Source: Paralichthys olivaceus
Lineage: Eukaryota; Chordata; Actinopteri; Pleuronectiformes; Paralichthyidae
Length of the DNA: 64,000 nt
Assembly: GCF_024713975.1 (NCBI RefSeq)
Contig: NC_091094.1
Location: 18,013,001-18,077,000 of the forward strand
Direction: 5' to 3'
Below, piece by piece: positions 1 to 11,518 of the stretch (position 1 is its first letter; each line of letters begins with the position of its first letter). Both the position numbers and the translations under genes were made by a program. The notes under the pieces were generated by a model that saw only the letters and a program-made list of their open reading frames with translations, did no database searches and was not told the DNA's origin.

Positions 1-2160
1 ACACTAATCACAACCCTAACCCTACCCCTTCCAAAGGTCGTAGAAGCTCGGGGGTGGTACCAATGGATCGGGCATAGCCACATTAGTGGAGATGGAACCA
101 ACTTCCAAGTCTCTATGACCTACAGAAAAAAAGTTATTGAAGAATATCTTGAGCTCCAATGGGTATTCATCCCTAACCCTAACCCTAATAGCAACCCTAA
201 CCCTAACCCTAATCACAACCCTAACCCTAACCCTAATTGCAACCCTAACCCTAACCCTAACCCTAATTGCAACCCTAACCCATATTAGGGATTATTTGGA
301 ATAACTCTGCGCTGCTTGCTCGAAACGTGCTGAAATTCGGTGTGGTTGTGTGGCAGGCCACCCTTTATTAATCATGAAATGCACAAGTCTCTAGGACTTT
401 CAGAAGAAAAGTTATTCAAAAATATCTTGTACTTTTTTTTATAGATTTGGTGGTTTCACCATTTCCGAAGGTCGTAGAAGCTCGGGGATGGTCCCAATGG
501 ATCGGGCAGAGCCACTTTAGTTGAGATGGAACCAACTTCCAAGTCTCTATGACCTTCAGAAAAAAAGTTATTGAACAATATCTTGAACTCCTATAGGTTT
601 CATCCCTAACCCTAACCCTAATCACAACCAAAAAATCAAACACTAATCACAACCCTAACCCTACCCCTTCCAAAGGTCGTAGAAGCTCGGGGGTGGTACC
701 AATGGATCGGGCATAGCCACATTAGTGGAGATGGAACCAACTTCCAAGTCTCTATGACCTACAGAAAAAAAGTTATTGAAGAATATCTTGAGCTCCAATG
801 GGTATTCATCCCTAACCCTAACCCTAATAGCAACCCTAACCCTAACCCTAATCACGACCCTAACCCTAACCCTAATTGCAACCCTAACCCTAACCCTAAC
901 CCTAACCCTAATTGCAACCCTAACCCATATTAGGGATTAATTGGAATAACTCCGCGCTGCTTGCTTGAAACGTGCTGAAATTCGGTGTGGTTGTGTGGCA
1001 GGCCACCCTTTATTAATCATGAAATGCACAAGTCTCTAGGACTTTCAGAAGAAAAGTTATTCAAAAATATCTTGTACTATTTTTTATAGATTTGGTGGTT
1101 TCACCATTTCCGTAGGTCATAGAAGCTTGGGGATGGTCCCAATGGATCGGGCAGAGTCACATTAGTGGAGATGGAACCAACTACCAAGTCTCTATGACCT
1201 TCAGAAAAAAAGTTATTGAACAATATCTTGAACTCCTATAGGTTTCATCCCTAACCCTAACCCTAATCACAACCAAAAAATCAAACACTAATCACAACCC
1301 TAACCCTACCCCTTCCAAAGGTCGTAGAAGCTCGGGGGTGGTACCAATGGATCGGGCATAGCCACATTAGTGGAGATGGAACCAACTTCCAAGTCTCTAT
1401 GACCTACAGAAAAAAAGTTATTGAAGAATATCTTGAGCTCCAATGGGTATTCATCCCTAACCCTAACCCTAATAGCAACCCTAACCCTAACCCTAATCAC
1501 AACCCTAACCCTAACCCTAATTGCAACCCTAACCCTAACCCTAATTGCAACCCTAACCCATATTAGGGATTAATTGGAATAACTCCGCGCTGCTTGCTCG
1601 AAACGTGCTGAAATTCGGTGTGGTTGTGTGGCAGGCCACCCTTTATTAATCATGAAATGCACAAGTCTCTAGGACTTTCAGAAGAAAAGTAATTCAAAAA
1701 TATCTTGTACTTTTTTTTATAAATTTGGTGGTTTCACCATTTCTGAAGGTCGTAGAAGCTCGGGAATGGTACCAATGGATCGGGCATAGCCACATTAGTG
1801 GAGATGGAACCAACTTCCAAGTCTCTATGACCTACAGAAAAAAAGTTATTGAAGAATATCTTGAGCTCCAATGGGTATTCATCCCTAACCCTAACCCTAA
1901 TAGCAACCCTAACCCTAACCCTAATCACAACCCTAACCCTAACCCTAATTGCAACCCTAACCCTAACCCTAACCCTAATTGCAACCCTAACCCTAACCCT
2001 AACCCTAATTGCAACCCTAACCCATATTAGGGATTAATTGGAATAACTCCGCGCTGCTTGCTCGAAACGTGCTGAAATTCGGTGTGGTTGTGTGGCAGGC
2101 CACCCTTTATTAATCATGAAATGCACAAGTCTCTAGGACTTTCAGAAGAAAAGTTATTCA

Positions 2161-5100
2161 AAAATATCTTGTACTATTTTTATAGATTTGGTGGTTTCAC
2201 CATTTCCGTAGGTCATAGAAGCTTGGGGATGGTCCCAATGGATCGGGCAGAGTCACATTAGTGGAGATGGAACCAACTTCCAAGTCTCTATGACCTTCAG
2301 AAAAAAAGTTATTGAACAATATCTTGAACTCCTATAGGTTTTCATCCCTAACCCTAACCCTAATCACAACCAAAAAATCAAACACTAATCACAACCCTAA
2401 CCCTACCCCTTCCAAAGGTCGTAGAAGCTCGGGGGTGGTACCAATGGATCGGGCATAGCCACATTAGTGGAGATGGAACCAACTTCCAAGTCTCTATGAC
2501 CTACAGAAAAAAAGTTATTGAAGAATATCTTGAGCTCCAATGGGTATTCATCCCTAACCCTAACCCTAATAGCAACCCTAACCCTAACCACAACCCTAAC
2601 CCTAACCCTAATCACAACCCTAACCCTAACCCTAACCCTAATTGCAACCCTAACCCATATTAGGGATTAATTGGAATAACTCCGCGCTGCTTGCTCGAAA
2701 CGTGCTGAAATTCGGTGTGGTTGTGTGGCAGGCCACCCTTTAATAATCATGAAATGCACAAGTCTCTAGGACTTTCAGAAGAAAAGTTATTCAAAAATAT
2801 CTTGTACTATTTTTAATAGATTTGGTGGTTTCACCATTTCCGTAGGTCATAGAAGCTTGGGGGTGGTCCCAATGGATCGGGCAGAGCCACATTAGTGGAG
2901 ATGGAACCAACTTCCAAGTCTCTATGACCTTCAGAAAAAAAGTTATTGAACAATATCTTGAACTCCTATAGGTTTTCATCCCTAACCCTAACCCTAATCA
3001 CAACCAAAAAATCAAACACTAATCACAACCCTAACCCTACCCCTTCCAAAGGTCGTAGAAGCTCGGGGGTGGTACCAATGGATCGGGCATAGCCACATTA
3101 GTGGAGATGGAACCAACTTCCAAGTCTCTATGACCTACAGAAAAAAAGTTATTGAAGAATATCTTGAGCTCCAATGGGTATTCATCCCTAACCCTAACCC
3201 TAATAGCAACCCTAACCCTAACCCTAATCACAACCCTAACCCTAACCCTAATTGCAACCCTAACCCTAACCCTAACCCTAACCCTAATTGCAACCCTAAC
3301 CCATATTAGGGATTAATTGGAATAACTCCGCGCTGCTTGCTCGAAACGTGCTGAAATTCGGTGTGGTTGTGTGGCAGGCCACCCTTTATTAATCATGAAA
3401 TGCACAAGTCTCTAGGACTTTCAGAAGAAAAGTAATTCAAAAATATCTTGTACTTTTTTTTAAAAATTTGGTGGTTTCACCATTTCTGAAGGTCGTAGAA
3501 GCTCGGGGATGGTCCCAATGGATCGGGCAGAGCCACATTAGTGGAGATGGAACCAACTTCCAAGTCTCTATGACCTTCAGAAAAAAAGTTATTGAACAAT
3601 ATCTTGAACTCCTATAGGTTTTCATCCCTAACCCTAACCCTAATCACAACCAAAAAATCAAACACTAATCACAACCCTAACCCTACCCCTTCCAAAGGTC
3701 GTAGAAGCTCGGGGGTGGTACCAATGGATCGGGCATAGCCACATTAGTGGAGATGGAACCAACTTCCAAGTCTCTATGACCTACAGAAAAAAAGTTATTG
3801 AAGAATATCTTGAGCTGCAATGGGTATTCATCCCTAACCCTAACCCTAATAGCAACCCTAACCCTAACCCTAATCACAACCCTAACCCTAACCCTAATTG
3901 CAACCCTAACCCTAACCCTAATTGCAACCCTAACCCATATTAGGGATTAATTGGAATAACTCCGCGCTGCTTGCTCGAAACGTGCTGAAATTCGGTGTGG
4001 TTGTGTGGCAGGCCACCCTTTATTAATCATGAAATGCACAAGTCTCTAGGACTTTCAGAAGAAAAGTTATTCAAAAATATCTTGTACTTTTTTTTATAGA
4101 TTTGGTGGTTTCACCATTTCCGAAGGTCGTAGAAGCTCGGGGATGGTCCCAATGGATCGGGCAGAGCCACTTTAGTTGAGATGGAACCAACTTCCAAGTC
4201 TCTATGACCTTCAGAAAAAAAGTTATTGAACAATATCTTGAACTCCTATAGGTTTTCATCCCTAACCCCAACCCTAATCACAACCAAAAAATCAAACACT
4301 AATCACAACCCTAACCCTACCCCTTCCAAAGGTCGTAGAAGCTCGGGGGTGGTACCAATGGATCGGGCATAGCCAAATTAGTGGAGGTGGAACCAACTTC
4401 CAAGTCTCTATGACCTACAGAAAAAAAGTTATTGAAGAATATCTTGAGCTCCAATGGGTATTCATCCCTAACCCTAACCCTAATAGCAACCCTAACCCTA
4501 ACCCTAATCACAACCCTAACCCTAACCCTAACCCTAACCCTAATTGCAACCCTAACCCATATTAGGGATTAATTGGAATAACTCCGCGCTGCTTGCTTGA
4601 AACGTGCTGAAATTCGGTGTGGTTGTGTGGCAGGCCACCCTTTATTAATCATGAAATGCACAAGTCTCTAGGACTTTCAGAAGAAAAGTTATTCAAAAAT
4701 ATCTTGTACTATTTTTATAGATTTGGTGGTTTCACCATTTCCGTAGGTCATAGAAGCTTGGGGATGGTCCCAATGGATCGGGCAGAGTCACATTAGTGGA
4801 GATGGAACCAACTTCCAAGTCTCTATGACCTTCAGAAAAAAAGTTATTGAACAATATCTTGAACTCCTATAGGTTTTCATCCCTAACCCTAACCCTAATA
4901 GCAACCAAAAAATCAAACACTAATCACAACCCTAACCCTACCCCTTCCAAAGGTCGTAGAAGCTCGGGGGTGGTACCAATGGATCGGGCATAGCCACATT
5001 AGTGGAGATGGAACCAACTTCCAAGTCTCTATGACCTACAGAAAAAAAGTTATTGAAGAATATCTTGAGCTCCAATGGGTATTCATCCCTAACCCTAACC

Positions 5101-6778
5101 CTAATAGCAACCCTAACCCTAACCACAACCCTAACCCTAACCCTAATCACAACCCTAACCCTAACCCTAACCCTAATTGCAACCCTAACCCATATTAGGG
5201 ATTAATTGGAATAACTCCGCGCTGCTTGCTCGAAACGTGCTGAAATTCGGTGTGGTTGTGTGGCAGGCCACCCTTTAATAATCATGAAATGCACAAGTCT
5301 CTAGGACTTTCAGAAGAAAAGTTATTCAAAAATATCTTGTACTATTTTTAATAGATTTGGTGGTTTCACCATTTCCGTAGGTCATAGAAGCTTGGGGGTG
5401 GTCCCAATGGATCGGGCAGAGCCACATTAGTGGAGATGGAACCAACTTCCAAGTCTCTATGACCTTCAGAAAAAAAGTTATTGAACAATATCTTGAACTC
5501 CTATAGGTTTTCATCCCTAACCCTAACCCTAATCACAACCAAAAAATCAAACACTAATCACAACCCTAACCCTACCCCTTCCAAAGGTCGTAGAAGCTCG
5601 GGGGTGGTACCAATGGATCGGGCATAGCCACATTAGTGGAGATGGAACCAACTTCCAAGTCTCTATGACCTACAGAAAAAAAGTTATTGAAGAATATCTT
5701 GAGCTCCAATGGGTATTCATCCCTAACCCTAACCCTAATAGCAACCCTAACCCTAACCCTAATCACAACCCTAACCCTAACCCTAATTGCAACCCTAACC
5801 CTAACCCTAACCCTAACCCTAATTGCAACCCTAACCCATATTAGGGATTAATTGGAATAACTCCGCGCTGCTTGCTCGAAACGTGCTGAAATTCGGTGTG
5901 GTTGTGTGGCAGGCCACCCTTTATTAATCATGAAATGCACAAGTCTCTAGGACTTTCAGAAGAAAAGTAATTCAAAAATATCTTGTACTTTTTTTTAAAA
6001 ATTTGGTGGTTTCACCATTTCTGAAGGTCGTAGAAGCTCGGGGATGGTCCCAATGGATCGGGCAGAGCCACATTAGTGGAGATGGAACCAACTTCCAAGT
6101 CTCTATGACCTTCAGAAAAAAAGTTATTGAACAATATCTTGAACTCCTATAGGTTTTCATCCCTAACCCTAACCCTAATCACAACCAAAAAATCAAACAC
6201 TAATCACAACCCTAACCCTACCCCTTCCAAAGGTCGTAGAAGCTCGGGGGTGGTACCAATGGATCGGGCATAGCCACATTAGTGGAGATGGAACCAACTT
6301 CCAAGTCTCTATGACCTACAGAAAAAAAGTTATTGAAGAATATCTTGAGCTGCAATGGGTATTCATCCCTAACCCTAACCCTAATAGCAACCCTAACCCT
6401 AACCCTAATCACAACCCTAACCCTAACCCTAATTGCAACCCTAACCCTAACCCTAATTGCAACCCTAACCCATATTAGGGATTAATTGGAATAACTCTGC
6501 GCTGCTTGCTCGAAACGTGCTGAAATTCGGTGTGGTTGTGTGGCAGGCCACCCTTTATTAATCATGAAATGCACAAGTCTCAAGGACTTTCAGAAGAAAA
6601 GTTATTCAAAAATATCTTGTACTTTTTTTTATAGATTTGGTGGTTTCACCATTTCCGAAGGTCGTAGAAGCTCGGGGATGGTCCCAATGGATCGGGCAGA
6701 GCCACTTTAGTTGAGATGGAACCAACTTCCAAGTCTCTATGACCTTCAGAAAAAAAGTTATTGAACAATATCTTGAAC
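2161..6778 (+). repeat. 2,535-bp higher-order duplication inside the satellite
   Basis: Bases 2,161-4,243 and 4,696-6,778 line up at a constant offset of 2,535 bp, about four satellite units. Shared private variants include GAGCTGCAATGGG at 3,814 and 6,349, where most units have GAGCTCCAATGGG, and the same TTTTTTTTAAAAATT tract after TTGTAC. The copies part at about 4,244/6,779, where the second switches from a CTCCTATAGG tail to a CTCCAATGGG tail. Base-level identity was compared by eye at marker sites only. Confidence 0.8.
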
Positions 6779-9320
6779 TCCAATGGGTATTCATCCCTAA
6801 CCCTAACCCTAATAGCAACCCTAACCCTAACCCTAATCACAACCCTAACCCTAACCCTAATTGCAACCCTAACCCTAACCCTAATTGCAACCCTAACCCA
6901 TATTAGGGATTAATTGGAATAACTCTGCGCTGCTTGCTCGAAACGTGCTGAAATTCGGTGTGGTTGTGTGGCAGGCCACCCTTTATTAATCATGAAATGC
7001 ACAAGTCTCTAGGACTTTCAGAAGAAAAGTTATTCAAAAATATCTTGTACTTTTTTTTATAGATTTGGTGGTTTCACCATTTCCGAAGGTCGTAGAAGCT
7101 CGGGGATGGTCCCAATGGATCGGGCAGAGCCACTTTAGTTGAGATGGAACCAACTTCCAAGTCTCTATGACCTTCAGAAAAAAAGTTATTGAACAATATC
7201 TTGAACTCCTATAGGTTTCATCCCTAACCCTAACCCTAATCACAACCAAAAAATCAAACACTAATCACAACCCTAACCCTACCCCTTCCAAAGGTCGTAG
7301 AAGCTCGGGGGTGGTACCAATGGATCGGGCATAGCCACATTAGTGGAGATGGAACCAACTTCCAAGTCTCTATGACCTACAGAAAAAAAGTTATTGAAGA
7401 ATATCTTGAGCTCCAATGGGTATTCATCCCTAACCCTAACCCTAATAGCAACCCTAACCCTAACCCTAATCACAACCCTAACCCTAACCCTAATTGCAAC
7501 CCTAACCCTAACCCTAACCCTAATTGCAACCCTAACCCATATTAGGGATTAATTGGAATAACTCCGCGCTGCTTGCTTGAAACGTGCTGAAATTCGGTGT
7601 GGTTGTGTGGCAGGCCACCCTTTATTAATCATGAAATGCACAAGTCTCTAGGACTTTCAGAAGAAAAGTAATTCAAAAATATCTTGTACTTTTTTTTAAA
7701 AATTTGGTGGTTTCACCATTTCTGAAGGTCGTAGAAGCTCGGGGATGGTCCCAATGGATCGGGCAGAGCCACATTAGTGGAGATGGAACCAACTTCCAAG
7801 TCTCTATGACCTTCAGAAAAAAAGTTATTGAACAATATCTTGAACTCCTATAGGTTTTCATCCCTAACCCTAACCCTAATCACAACCAAAAAATCAAACA
7901 CTAATCACAACCCTAACCCTACCCCTTCCAAAGGTCGTAGAAGCTCGGGGGTGGTACCAATGGATCGGGCATAGCCACATTAGTGGAGATGGAACCAACT
8001 TCCAAGTCTCTATGACCTACAGAAAAAAAGTTATTGAAGAATATCTTGAGCTGCAATGGGTATTCATCCCTAACCCTAACCCTAATAGCAACCCTAACCC
8101 TAACCCTAATCACAACCCTAACCCTAACCCTAATTGCAACCCTAACCCTAACCCTAATTGCAACCCTAACCCATATTAGGGATTAATTGGAATAACTCTG
8201 CGCTGCTTGCTCGAAACGTGCTGAAATTCGGTGTGGTTGTGTGGCAGGCCACCCTTTATTAATCATGAAATGCACAAGTCTCAAGGACTTTCAGAAGAAA
8301 AGTTATTCAAAAATATCTTGTACTTTTTTTTATAGATTTGGTGGTTTCACCATTTCCGAAGGTCGTAGAAGCTCGGGGATGGTCCCAATGGATCGGGCAG
8401 AGCCACTTTAGTTGAGATGGAACCAACTTCCAAGTCTCTATGACCTTCAGAAAAAAAGTTATTGAACAATATCTTGAACTCCAATGGGTATTCATCCCTA
8501 ACCCTAACCCTAATAGCAACCCTAACCCTAACCCTAATCACAACCCTAACCCTAACCCTAATTGCAACCCTAACCCTAACCCTAATTGCAACCCTAACCC
8601 ATATTAGGGATTAATTGGAATAACTCTGCGCTGCTTGCTCGAAACGTGCTGAAATTCGGTGTGGTTGTGTGGCAGGCCACCCTTTATTAATCATGAAATG
8701 CACAAGTCTCTAGGACTTTCAGAAGAAAAGTTATTCAAAAATATCTTGTACTTTTTTTTATAGATTTGGTGGTTTCACCATTTCCGAAGGTCGTAGAAGC
8801 TCGGGGATGGTCCCAATGGATCGGGCAGAGCCACTTTAGTTGAGATGGAACCAACTTCCAAGTCTCTATGACCTTCAGAAAAAAAGTTATTGAACAATAT
8901 CTTGAACTCCTATAGGTTTCATCCCTAACCCTAACCCTAATCACAACCAAAAAATCAAACACTAATCACAACCCTAACCCTACCCCTTCCAAAGGTCGTA
9001 GAAGCTCGGGGGTGGTACCAATGGATCGGGCATAGCCACATTAGTGGAGATGGAACCAACTTCCAAGTCTCTATGACCTACAGAAAAAAAGTTATTGAAG
9101 AATATCTTGAGCTCCAATGGGTATTCATCCCTAACCCTAACCCTAATAGCAACCCTAACCCTAACCCTAATCACAACCCTAACCCTAACCCTAATTGCAA
9201 CCCTAACCCTAACCCTAACCCTAATTGCAACCCTAACCCATATTAGGGATTAATTGGAATAACTCCGCGCTGCTTGCTTGAAACGTGCTGAAATTCGGTG
9301 TGGTTGTGTGGCAGGCCACC
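5871..9320 (+). repeat. 1,701-bp tandem higher-order duplication
   Basis: Segments starting near 5,871 and 7,572 align at a constant offset of 1,701 bp. This includes the unusual 428-bp hybrid unit, seen at 6,646 and again at 8,347. The 1,701-bp length is not a multiple of the ~640-bp unit because each copy carries one short hybrid unit. The junction lies between the T at 7,578 (CTTGCTTGA, shared with the next copy's flank) and 7,668 (AGTAATTC, shared with the first copy). Confidence 0.8.
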
Positions 9321-11518
9321 CTTTATTAATCATGAAATGCACAAGTCTCTAGGACTTTCAGAAGAAAAGTTATTCAAAAATATCTTGTACTATTTTTATA
9401 GATTTGGTGGTTTCACCATTTCCGTAGGTCATAGAAGCTTGGGGATGGTCCCAATGGATCGGGCAGAGTCACATTAGTGGAGATGGAACCAACTTCCAAG
9501 TCTCTATGACCTTCAGAAAAAAAGTTATTGAACAATATCTTGAACTCCTATAGGTTTTCATCCCTAACCCTAACCCTAATCACAACCAAAAAATCAAACA
9601 CTAATCACAACCCTAACCCTACCCCTTCCAAAGGTCGTAGAAGCTCGGGGGTGGTACCAATGGATCGGGCATAGCCACATTAGTGGAGATGGAACCAACT
9701 TCCAAGTCTCTATGACCTACAGAAAAAAAGTTATTGAAGAATATCTTGAGCTCCAATGGGTATTCATCCCTAACCCTAACCCTAATAGCAACCCTAACCC
9801 TAACCACAACCCTAACCCTAACCCTAATCACAACCCTAACCCTAACCCTAACCCTAACCCTAATTGCAACCCTAACCCATATTAGGGATTAATTGGAATA
9901 ACTCCGCGCTGCTTGCTCGAAACGTGCTGAAATTCGGTGTGGTTGTGTGGCAGGCCACCCTTTAATAATCATGAAATGCACAAGTCTCTAGGACTTTCAG
10001 AAGAAAAGTTATTCAAAAATATCTTGTACTATTTTTAATAGATTTGGTGGTTTCACCATTTCCGTAGGTCATAGAAGCTTGGGGGTGGTCCCAATGGATC
10101 GGGCAGAGCCACATTAGTGGAGATGGAACCAACTTCCAAGTCTCTATGACCTTCAGAAAAAAAGTTATTGAACAATATCTTGAACTCCTATAGGTTTTCA
10201 TCCCTAACCCTAACCCTAATCACAACCAAAAAATCAAACACTAATCACAACCCTAACCCTACCCCTTCCAAAGGTCGTAGAAGCTCGGGGGTGGTACCAA
10301 TGGATCGGGCATAGCCACATTAGTGGAGATGGAACCAACTTCCAAGTCTCTATGACCTACAGAAAAAAAGTTATTGAAGAATATCTTGAGCTCCAATGGG
10401 TATTCATCCCTAACCCTAACCCTAATAGCAACCCTAACCCTAACCCTAATCACAACCCTAACCCTAACCCTAATTGCAACCCTAACCCTAACCCTAACCC
10501 TAACCCTAATTGCAACCCTAACCCATATTAGGGATTAATTGGAATAACTCCGCGCTGTTTGCTCGAAACGTGCTGAAATTCGGTGTGGTTGTGTGGCAGG
10601 CCACCCTTTATTAATCATGAAATGCACAAGTCTCTAGGACTTTCAGAAGAAAAGTAATTCAAAAATATCTTGTACTTTTTTTTTAAAATTTGGTGGTTTC
10701 ACCATTTCTGAAGGTCGTAGAAGCTCGGGGATGGTCCCAATGGATCGGGCAGAGCCACATTAGTGGAGATGGAACCAACTTCCAAGTCTCTATGACCTTC
10801 AGAAAAAAAGTTATTGAACAATATCTTGAACTCCTATAGGTTTCATCCCTAACCCTAACCCTAATCACAACCAAAAAATCAAACACTAATCACAACCCTA
10901 ACCCTACCCCTTCCAAAGGTCGTAGAAGCTCGGGGGTGGTACCAATGGATCGGGCATAGCCACATTAGTGGAGATGGAACCAACTTCCAAGTCTCTATGA
11001 CCTACAGAAAAAAAGTTATTGAAGAATATCTTGAGCTCCAATGGGTATTCATCCCTAACCCTAACCCTAATAGCAACCCTAACCCTAACCCTAATCACAA
11101 CCCTAACCCTAACCCTAATTGCAACCCTAACCCTAACCCTAATTGCAACCCTAACCCATATTAGGGATTAATTGGAATAACTCTGCGCTGCTTGCTCGAA
11201 ACGTGCTGAAATTCGGTGTGGTTGTGTGGCAGGCCTCCCTTTATTAATCATGAAATGCACAAGTCTCTAGGACTTTCAGAAGAAAAGTTATTCAAAAATA
11301 TCTTGTACTTTTTTTTATAGATTTGGTGGTTTCACCATTTCCGAAGGTCGTAGAAGCTCGGGGATGGTCCCAATGGATCGGGCAGAGCCACTTTAGTTGA
11401 GATGGAACCAACTTCCAAGTCTCTATGACCTTCAGAAAAAAAGTTATTGAACAATATCTTGAACTCCTATAGGTTTCATCCCTAACCCTAACCCTAATCA
11501 CAACCAAAAAATCAAACA

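Noticed and set aside
22-216. Recurrent ~64-codon minus-strand frame repeated in most satellite units
   Set aside because: It begins at a GTG inside CCCTAA repeats, half of it is translated telomere repeat, and its recurrence is explained by the repeat unit. No splice, promoter or domain evidence in a vertebrate.
1725-2030. Plus-strand frames rich in Asn-Pro or Thr-Leu repeats
   Set aside because: Direct translation of CCCTAA in different frames; length follows the number of hexamers.
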